Shown: positions 34,675 through 46,400 of the stretch, piece by piece | How positions within the stretch are numbered: the first letter of the stretch is position 1 | Layout: every line of letters starts with the position of its first letter | Assembly: GCA_921293015.1 (NCBI GenBank) | Contig: OV121097.1 | Location: forward strand, 27,005,429 to 27,069,428 | Direction of reading: 5' to 3' | DNA: 64,000 bases | From: Phorcus lineatus | Lineage: Eukaryota; Mollusca; Gastropoda; Trochida; Trochidae | Program-made: the position numbers and the translations under genes | Notes under the pieces: model-generated | Database searches by the model: none | Told to the model about the DNA's origin: nothing | What the model saw: only the letters and a program-made list of their open reading frames with translations

Positions 34675-34975
34675 ACAGTTTAGAAACGTAATTATTATTT
34701 AAAATCATAAAATAATAATCATATTAGTCTTTGTTTACACTTATTAATTTTCATTTTGATTTCAAATGACATTTTGGAAACATAAATAGGATTTAAAATC
34801 ATAATCATATTATAGTCTATGATTATACCTATTTCATTTTGATTTTAATTGACATTTTAAAATCATAAAAAAATGATCATATTAGTCTTTGTTTATACTT
34901 ATTTCATTTTTATTTCAATTGACATTTTGGAAAAGTAAATAGGATTTAAAATCATGAAATCATAATTATCTTTAC
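34675..34975. repeat. Degenerate tandem repeat, 70-86 bp period
   Basis: Phrases ATTTAAAATCAT, CATATTAGTCTTTG and TGACATTTTGGAAA recur about four times with irregular spacing. Confidence 0.65.
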
Positions 34976-35460
34976 GCATATTTATCATTTTAACTGTTTA
35001 AACATTTTGTTGTACTCAGTAGAAAAATCTTCATGAAATATTTACTTAGATTTTATTATAACTGTATCCATGGAAACAAAAAACTGTACATATGAATGAA
35101 ACCTTGACAGCAAATGTGTCTTCAATGATGTTATTAGTGGCCAATACACATTGTACTTTGGATGAAAAGACCGACAAAAACTGAAACAACAAATTAAACC
35201 AAAGAAATCAACATGTCAGTTGTCATAGTGTATGTCATCGTGACATAGTTACCTATACATATGTAAATACCTTTGGTGAAGGGAAAGTACATGACTGTCA
35301 TCAGAAAAACATTTTCTACATTAGATTACAGAAGAAAAGGTTTGATAAAATGCTTAAACAGATTTAAGGAAAACATGTTCTAAATCAAATATGAGGAAAA
35401 ATAATTCTAATCTGAAATCAGATTTGAGGAAAACATGTTCAACACCAGATTGTATCTTAC

Positions 35461-35569
35461 CTGTAGTTTCAACTTTTTCCTCGTTAGGGTCAGGTGAGAG
35501 GAGTTTTGTTTCTGTTCCCTCCAGTTTGGTTGGGGAACGACCCCGCAGACAGGGGCAAATGTAATCCAT
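35461..35569 (-). CDS. First coding exon of the RasGAP-like gene
   Basis: The ATG at 35569 opens a frame of 36 codons plus one base, ending at a good donor (CAG/GTAAGA). It encodes MDYICPCLRGRSPTKLEG and then TETKLLSPDPNEEKVETT. The final G completes an Asp codon with the 27096 exon. The two cysteines next to basic residues near the N-terminus could be palmitoylated, which would suit a membrane-associated regulator; this is inference. No better upstream in-frame start is seen. Other family members use several alternative N-termini, so this may be one of several first exons. Confidence 0.6.
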
Positions 35570-35726
35570 TATGATGGTTATATCCTGTACTCAAAGCTTA
35601 TCTTACATGTGTTCAAATAAAGTTTCTACATACATAAGCAATCCATAGGAATGACAACCAAACTGAACTACCACTTAATCAATGTAATCCAGATACTTTA
35701 TACTCCTCAAATATCACGTCAATATA

Positions 35727-35931
35727 CAGGTAACACAAATACCTGTGTATCATCCCAAATTTGATTAAGTCATCCCCAGATATACGTAATCCAGACACAA
35801 CGCAGGTAGATGCACACTCCTCAGGTAACCCATATAGATATCACCAATATCCAAATCAATCACAGGTGAGTTTAGTTAACGACAGGTAACAGCCAGGTAC
35901 ACAGGTGTGTCGCGTATCAATTAGCACCTGT
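35727..35931. promoter_or_regulatory. Cluster of CAGGTA/CAGGTG motifs upstream of the first coding exon
   Basis: At least nine CAGGT(A/G) words on either strand (near 35728, 35741, 35803, 35822, 35863, 35883, 35894, 35902 and 35926) lie within about 200 bp, starting about 160 bp upstream of the ATG at 35569. CAGGTG/CACCTG is the E-box core read by Snail/Zeb-type factors. Enrichment is seen directly; function is inferred. Confidence 0.4.
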
Positions 35932-38737
35932 CAAGTTTTCATCTATCTACATCCATCAAAGAGCACATTAAAGAGTGTATATGACAATAACTCCTCATAA
36001 CTTCCTCGGAAATAACCTCGACCTAATAATTTTCACCTTGATCACAGGTAAAGACGTTTTTATCTCCGATTCACGATTTTCTGTGAGAAATCCTCCAATG
36101 TTGAGTCAATGTTTCCATAAATTGTCCATCACGTGTGATATTATGACAGACAGGAGAGATGACATCGAGTTGGGTCAAACCCGTGCCCACAGTGTTGTAA
36201 ATCCACGCTAAAATGTGACACACAGATATGAAATAGTGTAAGAGAGATAGAAATAAACATTATGACGCCAGCAGGCCAGCAAAGTAGTGTTCAGCTATAC
36301 TTGTCCTGATTACTACGATGTTACGAGACTATTTCAGTAAATAGGATTTCTTTCAATAACAGGAAATATGTCACCTATAAACTATAAATATCATAGTAAT
36401 TCATGAAACTTTCTCAAATAGTGATCCCATTCAAAGGTTTTCCATATAAATCAATATGAAATCTTATAATTACAATAGTTTTTACTCAAAAAAATACTTT
36501 AAATCTTCCTACTATAGTTCTGATTCATTGTGATACATACGGTGATAAGGAACACGAAAGACATATATTCCAATACACATGTAAAATGTCACATTTATGA
36601 CAAACACCTGGCTCTCATCACAGCATAATCCTTTCTGTATCAACTTTGTCACACACAAGAAGAAACAGCTCTCAAAGTTCTGAATCAGTCAACTGAGCAT
36701 GCGTACGTATTTTTTAATATTTCCTGCTCATATTACTCACACTTTAACACCTGCCAGGTAAGAATGTATTTCCTCGTTTAGGAGGGAAAACAAAACAGAA
36801 CATCTAGCCTACTTTTCAAACCTTCATAACAAATTCAAACAAGTTGCGCTCACGGAAGCGATACAAATTCAAAACAAGTTTCAGTCACGGTAAATAATCC
36901 CGCGAGCGAATCGTAATAAAAGATCTGACTCGATCCACTTTCAATGCCCAGTGTGCAGAGGGTAACACCATCATTGATATCGCCTCGGTCCCACCCATCA
37001 TTATCAAACAACAATCCCCTCGCTCGCGACCTCGATGATTTACCCCCCTACATTATATCAGTCGATAGACCCGTTGGCTACTTGTTTCTTGATGCATATA
37101 TTCGGAACACCTACACTTATCACTCCATCTACCGCATGACTGGTTATCATGTAACAAGTGTATAAACAAATGAAATCAAAAGGTATTAGCTTCTAACAAA
37201 AGCTCTTCACCTGCATTTCCTTCCTCTGTAAGTTTCAAAGTGATCATGTCCTTGTGTGGTTGTAAACAATTATAATTGAGTTGTAAGTAATAAAAATCAT
37301 GCATGTTTTTAAATAAAATTTTATCAAACTATTGAAAGGAAAATAGTTGCTTAATATAAGAAGTAACTTTATTTCATTTTTACATGATTTAGGTTTGTTT
37401 ATATAACTGGATTGGTTTAACACTAAACAAAGTTTTCATGATCTTAATACTTATACCTTTTTATGTTGGTTCTTTTGAGAAGAAAATAATAGTTTGTTTT
37501 ATAATTAACAAGTTTCCCTTTTCTTAGATATCAAATTCAACAGAAATGTATTATAAAATATATTTTTCAGCAATAAAATGTGTCAAAAAAATAAAATCTT
37601 TCCCCATTAATTACTGTTAAAATCTTTTATTATTTTACTCCACAAAAATACTATTGCCTATTAAAATTATTCTATCAATATATTTTCCCACCAAAATACC
37701 ACAACTCACACAATCTGTCACATACATCACAATTGCACCGAACGACCCCAGCTAAGTGGTATGACATAAGTAGGAAAAACAGGAACAATCAACTTCCTCC
37801 GTAATAGAACCTTCCTGATAACAATGACATGGAGAAATAAATAGGTTACAATTGACTCATTATTTATTATGTTTTGTTTTTTCTTAATTTTCAAATTTAT
37901 CAGCTCTCTCTCTGCCTCCAAAATTGACAAGACTATCTTGTCTATCCATTTTCAAAGTCATATTTTTAAATTCATATTCATTCTTGTAGTATATGTTTAT
38001 CAAAGATATAAACATGGAATTTCCTATTACATTTAATTGGATAAACTACCTTAGCAGCTGATTTCATATGTCATAGGCAAAAAGCTATAGTTACTCAAAA
38101 ATAAATTTGAAAAAAATTAGATAAAACCTTTGAGGTTATCATTTTACTAAAATTAGGATTTCTGGATCTGCTACAGACTAACATATAGTCCCTGCAAAAA
38201 AGATTTCACCTAAAAAGTATTTTTCAATATTTGGTATGAAATAATATTAAAAAGGAGTCCTGTTCAATTCTTAATTTCAGGCTGAATCAACTAGACTTGC
38301 CAACATTTTCTAGACTTAAGAAGGCTCCTTTAATATTAAGCCATAGGGTCTGGATGACAGACTAGATCTTCTAAATGACATTTTGACCTTTTTTTATTCT
38401 TTAATTGTATGAATCTGTTAACAGAATCCCAAAAGAATTACATCTAAGCTTGCTTTGTAGAAGCTTAAATCCTTAAACTTAATAGAAACATCTGATTTAT
38501 ATAGATATATAGATAAACCTTTAAACAGCTCTTTCATAACAAATCTGGAACTCTTCTGATAAATCAAAATCAATAAAATACAGTTACCTAATCTATCAAA
38601 ATTAAGTCGTCATGACAACAAGCTTGCTCAGAACATTTTATAGAATTACATTGAAAGTTGATCTTTTAAATATCATCTAAAAATAAGTTTTGCGAGATAC
38701 GTCTAACCACAGGGATGATTTATCTTCCAAAATCAAT
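35932..38737. other. AT-rich upstream/intergenic sequence
   Basis: No gene recognised. The somewhat GC-richer part at about 36840-37070 was checked and no supported exon was found. Confidence 0.45.
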
Positions 38738-38872
38738 TTCACATTTCGAAGGGAAATTCATTTATATAGCATGAAAACCTTTTTCACATTTCGAAGGGAA
38801 ATTCATTTATATAGCATGAAAACCTTTTTCACATTTCGAAGGGAAATTCATTTATATAGCATGAAAACCTTG
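38738..38872. repeat. Three perfect 45-bp tandem units
   Basis: TTCACATTTCGAAGGGAAAT and the remainder of the 45-bp unit repeat three times (38738, 38783, 38828), differing only at the last base of the third. The open frame through it follows from a unit length divisible by three and has no support as a gene. Confidence 0.95.
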
Positions 38873-39163
38873 TGTTATTGTAGTTATTCACACTTACCTA
38901 CCAAAGCAAAGCAGTTGGCTGAAATATTGTGAAGTAAACAGGTAAGTAGGCCGATTGTCGGTTTTACTAAGTACCACAATCACTCAATCATTTATTCAAT
39001 ACTAATTAAGCTCTATCATGATCAAAGTTTTATTTTTCCGCATGTACAGAAATCAAATGTAGTCATACAGACCCTACTGCAAAATAACAAAATTAGCCGT
39101 CTAAATTCTAGAAAATGTAACCAATGCTAGTTGAATCAGCTGTAATTAAGTATTATTTAGGAC

Positions 39164-39233
39164 TCCTTTTAATCTTTTAATCTCAATTACGACAAAAGTC
39201 CTTTTAATCTTTTAATCTCAATTGCGACAAAAA
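39164..39233. repeat. 35-bp tandem duplication
   Basis: Two copies of TCCTTTTAATCTTTTAATCT plus 15 more bases, differing by one base and one inserted A. Confidence 0.9.
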
Positions 39234-41092
39234 GAAGTTTTCTGACGATCACACCAGCACACAACAAAACATACCTAAGCATTCAGGTATTCTTGCCAAT
39301 ACCAACACCCAAGAACATCCTTGTTCCCACACAGCTTAGTCCCAATTATGAGGAATGCCAGAAAATACATGTACTTTCAAACATACCATACTACTAACCA
39401 ACACCCTCCAAAGATTTAAACTCAAAGATCAACACACCATCTTTCTGCAAAATAAAAGATGAATCTTTCTGACTTTAGTGTCACACTAAGACACACCCAT
39501 CTTGACTATAGCCACACTCAAGACTTACATACCCATGCTGACCATAGGAGCTTAGCGCAAAGTATCAGGAATTCCAGACTAAAACACTATTACTGGAGGA
39601 AAGAAGATTACCTTCTCATTACCTTCTCATTACCTCCTCCCCTCTGCCCCTCCCAGACCCCTTAGCTACTTGATCGCTGACTCAAGATGTCTACACTAGC
39701 AACTTGGTATCAATACCAATTTGGTGTAATTCCGGCGCCATTATCCAATCCTCTTCATCCTGATAGTCTGTGACTCTGAGACATGGCACGATCCAAACAT
39801 GACTGCTTCCCAATACATTTTGACCCTTTTCCAGGAATCCATGATGAAGACGGAATAATTGGTTGATTCAGAATAAATCAAGCAAATTCCAATGCCTCTA
39901 GAAGACAAATGTTCTTCTAGGAATTGATAGTTAGCCATCTGGTCATCCTGATGAAGTCTGATAGCATATTGCTTTCTTCTTGTCTGATAATTTCTATCAA
40001 GAGACCATTCAAAATGAACAGAATTTCAATCTTGATCAGGAGTAATTTCTGATTAAATGATATGTTTTAAATAATGAGACCTTCAGCCAATTCATATGCA
40101 GCTTCTGGATTTAATGAAGTCATCAAACAATATAAATTCAATCTGGTTCCAAATCTTATCCACCCCAAATTACGGCATGCCACATGCAGGTCACATTCCA
40201 TAGAGCTCATTACATCTTCATCAAATCAACTCCCAAAGGAATTTTGTGAAGCAAAATGCAGTGGATGTCTCTTGTGCTTCAATATGCTTCACTTGATCCC
40301 AATCCCTCTGTGAATCACTTACACGTCCCTCACAGAACACTAACAATTGGAGAAGACACAAGGTGTCAAGACACATAACACATCCACATTATCTTCTGTT
40401 CATTTAACTCAAGAACGATGTCAAGCACGCAAGTTTAATTTATATCCAAGGCTGTCTTTTACATACAGTTACATACATAACAAAATTCTTCAAAACTTAT
40501 TTCATGTAGTTTTCCAATTTTCTTCTGTTCATTGAACAGAATAACCATCTCAAGGGCTCAAGTTCAACCAACTCAAGGCAGTCTTTTAAAAAAGGTTCTA
40601 ACCGAATTCTTCTCAAACTCTAGAATTGTTCCTTGTAGATTTTAAGTTTTCTTTGTACAAGAACCAACTCAACATTCTGTATTTAACTTAAAGTTTGAAA
40701 AAAATTCCTCTCAAACACAAGAATTATTCCTCAAGGCTGTCTGACACAAGAACTCCTAACAGAATTGTGTTTTACAAGTTGGACTATACAGATCTCGGTG
40801 AAGCCTTTCTATTGAAAACTCTTCATCTTGAGTACATCAGATAAGGTCAAATCTTTGTTGAAACTAAGACAGTTTCTTCACAATAGCATATGTAAGTTGG
40901 TCTCCTGTCCTGTAATAAGGCTTCTGCAAACTCTGTTCCTATTCTGAAAGTATTACTTTTTGCCAACTCAATTTGGGTTTAGCTAGTATTCCACAAGAAA
41001 GAAAAGAAGGTGTAAAGTGCATCTCTTTGAAGTTTGAAGTCTTGTTGAACAACAGCTATATATCTCTTTTTCTCCACAAATTTTGGTTATAT
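39234..41092. other. AT-rich non-coding stretch
   Basis: No gene or element recognised. Loosely related phrases (CTGTTCATT..AACTCAAG, TTTCTTCTGTTCATTGAAC) near 40395-40760 suggest decayed duplication. Confidence 0.45.
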
Positions 41093-41100
41093 GTTAACTC

Positions 41101-41828
41101 CATGGGCCCCGCTAACAGAGTCCCCTATGTATAGACTATTGATAGGGTAATTCACCCTCCATCTTCGATCTAAAAAATCTAATTTTACGCTATTGTCGAC
41201 TCAAATTGCATTATGTAGTAATAGAACACATTCCCAGAGATACTCCGCCGCTAACCTTTCCTTCATACTTATCGTTTTATTCCTGCTTTTAATCTTTCTT
41301 TCGCGAAGCGGTCAGGTCACATTTACCTTACCCGGAAGTTTACAATGGCTGCCGACATGGCCGCAGCCAACACGCTTCTTGAACCTCATTGGTTGATTAG
41401 TAGAATGCCATAAACACTTGATTAATCGAGGGAAATTCAAAATTTGTTCGCATGACATTTTTAACACGTGAGAGATAACAACAATGTCAGAAGTCAAGTT
41501 AACTCAGTGGTAATATTTTTTAAAGACATTAATTTTACAATAACTCGTCATAAACAATGACTGGTCGACCGCCATTGACAACTTCCGGGTGGGGTAAATG
41601 TGACCAGGCTCGCTTCGCGAAAATTAAGTCAGAAATAGGCATTATTAAAAAAAAATTAAGGTAAGATTAGCGGCGGAGTATCAAAGGATATATGTCCGAT
41701 CATTTCGTGATATACTTTTAGTTTTTATTTGCGTTTAAAGAGCATTTTACACGCTAGAGTTCGAAGATGGCGGGTGAATTACCCTGTCAATAGTCTATAC
41801 ATAGGGGACTCTGTTAGCGGGGCCCATG
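41101..41828. mobile_element. 728-bp fold-back MITE, hAT-like target duplication
   Basis: The ends are CATGGGCCCCGCTAACAG and its exact reverse complement. The terminal inverted repeat runs about 70 bp with very few differences, and weaker complementarity continues inward for about 250 bp per arm. Perfect 8-bp direct repeats GTTAACTC flank it (41093-41100, 41829-41836). An 8-bp duplication fits hAT-like transposases, although the terminal bases are not a classical hAT end. Reading frames inside are not transposase. The perfect duplication suggests a fairly recent insertion. Confidence 0.9.
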
Positions 41829-41836
41829 GTTAACTC

Positions 41837-43984
41837 TTGTCTACTTGAATTGCATTTTGTTTCTTCTTTTTATATTACAAATATTTTTTTCCATGTTTAT
41901 GAAGAGTAAATTCTAATCCCTTTTAGTATGTATCCTCCTGACATTTTCAAAGCTCCACTTCACTCCCTTTATGATTCTAAGAAACGGCAGAATGATAGGC
42001 AGAATTTCTGTATCCACATAATTCAAATACACTCCCAGGTAATACCTCACACCTGTAGATGGTCGTTATCTACCTGGAGGTCCCGGAGGTCCCAGAGGTT
42101 GACTTATACAATTAATAATTTCTATGTTCTTCAATACCAATAATATATGTGACAAGCTCCTTTACAAACACAAATATATTTTGTAGAGTATTTCAACAAT
42201 CACAAACTAATCCAAGAATTCTTCATTTTCACACATCTCTCCCAATCTTAGAACCTTTTTTTCCCACCACACTGAGAGTATCTGTCAGTCCAATCATAAG
42301 TCTGTGACAAATGTCTATAACAAACACAAATAAATCATGTGAATATTTCCCTGCAAGAACTCCAAGAATTCTTCATTTCCAGATATATGCTGTTAAAATC
42401 CAAGAAAATCCAAGAAAATCCAAGAATGTTCAGACCAATTCCATCCATATTCCAGACTGACTTCCTTAGAAGGCAATACGGCTTGTAACCAACGTTATGT
42501 GATAGTAACACTCACTCAGTCCCTTGGCGCTATTGATCCTAGAACATGTATAACTTGCCCTGATTCCTGAAAGTGCTTTTGACTTGCTAAAAGTATAAGA
42601 TCATGATAAAATTAATCAAATACAGTTGTCCTTGTTCACAGAAGAATGATTTCTATGAGAGGCAGGTTGGGTTAAGATGATGATAGCTACAGCTCTCAAA
42701 GACTTCCAGGAAGTCTGGCATTCCTCAACCATCAGCGCTAGCCACATGTCCTCGTCAACAGCACTTGTACACTTGATTGGGGAAACATTTCCTCTAATGT
42801 TGCTAAAATTCTCAAATACTGAAGTCAAGTATGCTAATGGGAGTAAATCAGTCCCAAAATAACAAACTATTGGCGCCATTGATTACCAAATTTCCATTTG
42901 TCTCATTTTCCCATAGGTATTAGCTTGATTGATAATAGTTTCATTGAATTTGATCTTTGGTGCTCAATCACAATATGAACATTGATTTATTGTCAAGGCC
43001 TTAAATAAATCTTAAAATCATGTTAACATCAAGAACTGAGACTACTAAATGAGTTCATGAATGTTGACCATCTACTGAACCAATTGAACATGAAGATATC
43101 TTCATATATGTGGTTAAAATTTTCCAATTTTTTTCAAGACTTCACATCAATCATTGATTTAATTGTCAGAATATTTTCCAAAAATCAACTTATATAATAA
43201 TTCATCCTAAACTTCCTAAAATGAACCTGAATGAATATTCTTCTGTAATGAAGTTACCTTAATATGGTAAAAAAATATCTTTCTATTTTTTTTCTTGAGT
43301 CGATGCAAATATTATATATATATTCATGATGAGAAGCCACTCAATTTCCGTTGCATGAATGAAAACATACATCCAGAGAATTTACAATCTCATGTCTGCC
43401 AGTAGAGCTCAATATCAATATCTTCTGTAATAACATTTCAGAATAACGTTATTCATGCATATTTGATGACAGTAACTCAAAAGGACGGTATCATGACCCA
43501 AGTAACAAAAAACAAAGTAAGAAAGAAAAAATGTTTCTGCTCCATGCTATATATATGAGACTTAATGTTTCAAAATGCCTAAAGCAATATTTTGCAAAAA
43601 CATTTGAAATGACAATCTTCTAATGCAAATAGTTCCATATTTCATGATCACTTAGCTTTGGTTCATTTAGGTTAACCCTTTAGCTTCTAATTCAATAACA
43701 CTCCAGATATGATTCTCATTACCACGTTGACAAACTACATCATTAACTTTAACCTACGGTTAACCTCCGGTTGAAGTAGTTGAAGCATTGAGAGGAATAA
43801 TTACCATCAACCACTGCAGCAAGTTAAAGGTTAATTCACGAGAGATTTTTAATGGCCATTAACAATCGTCTTGACTTAGCTGACTTTCACCAAGGGACAA
43901 GCAATATCCAATCTTGCATCGAGAAAAGTGTGGGTCATCATATAGCAAGACGTTGTATAACTTAATCTTCATATGTATATCACA
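41837..43984. other. AT-rich non-coding stretch
   Basis: No gene recognised; small repeats only, such as ATCCAAGAAA three times near 42398-42425. Confidence 0.45.
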
Positions 43985-44480
43985 ATAACATCACTGCTAT
44001 CGATTCATCATCATTATTGTTATTATCATCATCATCATTATCATTCTGACAGTCCTCATTATCTTCACATGGTCATCATCTTAAAAACTTTCATCATCAT
44101 TGTCATCATCCTCGAAAGCATCACCTTGGATCACATAATAACAATTATCATCATGTCATCATCTTAACAATCATTATCATGTTCCTTTTTATTTTATCAA
44201 CAATCACCACTGTCATCAGAACAATCATCATTATCATCTTAATAGTCATCAATGGTCGTCATCATCATGGTCATCATTCTAACAATGATCATCAATGTCA
44301 TCAAAACAATCATCATTATCATCATCATAATCATTTAAAATGGTCGTCATCATCACATTTATCATTCTATTAACACTCATAATTTTTGTCTACTATCAAA
44401 CATCAACGTCATCATCAAGGTCATCATCACTATGGTTGTCGTCATCATCTTCATAATTAAAGTCATCATCATTATCTTTG
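43985..44480. repeat. (ATC)n-rich imperfect microsatellite
   Basis: Interrupted CAT/ATC trinucleotide runs for about 500 bp on the plus strand. His/Ile/Ser-rich reading frames here are compositional. Confidence 0.85.
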
Positions 44481-45780
44481 AAAGATTTAAGTCACAAATC
44501 TACAATAAATATTCATCAACCAGGAGCCAATTGATGTCAGAACGACTTTTGGCAAAAGTTCCAATGCAAATCTATTAGCCTCCCTGAGTTATGTGTACAC
44601 TACGAGCCCCTGAAGACAAATATACGTTACTCTAACTGTCTGCACTGGTCCTGTGGGTCGGCCATATCTACATCGCTGATCTACATTAACCAGTGACCAT
44701 AAATAAGTAATTGGGCAGTCGTCAGTACAAGCAAATACACATTACGCCCATTGCAGACAGAGAGGTCTTTACACAGTGCTTCATTTGGCACGAGTGCTGA
44801 GTTGATCTCTTTTATCTCTGAGAATTGTGGCGAAAGGCTGTTTGTTGTATCCAGATGTGTTTTTGGTGATATTTGATTGTTAAGTTAGTATGTAGAAACC
44901 CTTGGATAAAAAGTTAAATTGAATGATTTTATGAGTTTCAAAATCTTTATCTTTAACAATTAATAAATTACCACTCAAGTTAATAAGCGATTATTTACCT
45001 GGACTCTCCTGATCATTAAAGTTAATTCTCAATTGCAAACATAAGGTGAATATTACAATAAAAAGTTTTCTCTGAAGAAAGTTTGAAATTTAATCATAAA
45101 AAGAAATGAATAATACCAAAAGGTAAATCAGAAATCAGAAAATTTAAAATAACAAAAGCAACAATATCAATTCATTTGACAATAGAGCTTAGCAAAATCC
45201 TAGAATTTCTAAATCTGTCATATGCAAGGCATCACAAATGTTCCTACATCATAAACACTTGAAATCCAGACAGACTCTAAAATCACAGTGTTTGCTGAAT
45301 TCCACAAAACATCATTTTGCTATTTGAGTGTGTAATGGATTTATTTGCTTCTTCTTTGTCTAAAACTTTGTCTCAAATGTCACTGCATTCCAAGAAATCA
45401 ATATCCACGTTTCCCTTCGGTTTTTCATGAATCAAACTCGTAAGTCTGCAAATTTGACTCCCTGTGATGCAAACCATCTCGCACGGTCGATATCTTGGAA
45501 ATCTGATGAGGGTGGCGAAAACCTAATTATCTCCCTTTCGTATATGAATGACAGTAAGTCAATATTAATGCTGTATTTAAAAAAGACTTGAAGGATGTTT
45601 ATTGTAAAGATGAAGGCAAAATGATTATTCCTCTCTGAAATTTCTTTAAATTTTTCTTATGGGATAATTAAACTGTTATTTATCATTATGAACTGAGAGT
45701 CTTTTATTTTTATGATGGTTATGTATGATGGACAATTCTATGCACTGAGCAAGATGTACTGATGTAAAATGTTGTGAATT
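44481..45780. other. Non-coding spacer between two opposite trinucleotide arrays
   Basis: No gene recognised. A small GC-richer patch at 44560-44680 was examined and no supported exon was found. Confidence 0.45.
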
Positions 45781-46344
45781 AAAATGTCAGTGATGTTGTG
45801 ATGATTATGATAGTGATGATGATGATGAAGATGATGTGTATGATGCATATGATGCTGCTGCTGATGATAATGTGATAGCAATGTGGACGGTGATGATGTG
45901 ATGTGATGGTGATGGTGATGGGATAGTGATGACAATGATGTGATGTAGGGATGATGATGGTGACAATGATGATGACAGGATTGTGATGATGATGACGGTG
46001 ATGATAGTGATGAAGATGGTGGTGATAGTGATGAAGATGGTGATGGTAACGATGATGTGATGGTGGTATGATAGTGCAGATGATGATGATGATGATGATG
46101 TGTATGATGAATATGATGCTGCTGCTGATGATAATGTGATAGCAATGGGGACGGTGATGATGTGATGTGATGGTGATGGTGATGGGATAGTGATGACAAT
46201 GATGTGATATAGGGATGATGATGGTGACAATGATGATGACAGGATTGTGATGATGATGACGGTGATGATAGTGATGAAGATGGTGGTGATAGTGATGAAG
46301 ATGGTGATGGTAACGATGATGTGATGGTGGTATGTGCAGATGAA

Positions 46345-46391
<47 letters not shown>

Positions 46392-46400
46392 GATAGTGAT
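45781..46400. repeat. (GAT)n complex minisatellite with a 264-bp tandem duplication
   Basis: GAT/GGT trinucleotide-rich DNA. A segment starting at TGTGTATGATG (45835) is repeated at 46099 with very few changes. The array ends in an almost pure (GAT)n run at about 46340-46390. The long minus-strand frames (His/Ser/Ile-rich) have no non-repetitive core and are rejected as genes. Confidence 0.9.

Noticed and set aside
38690-38932. An 80-codon open frame with three 15-residue repeats
   Set aside because: It is a DNA tandem duplication whose 45-bp unit happens to keep frame; no other support.
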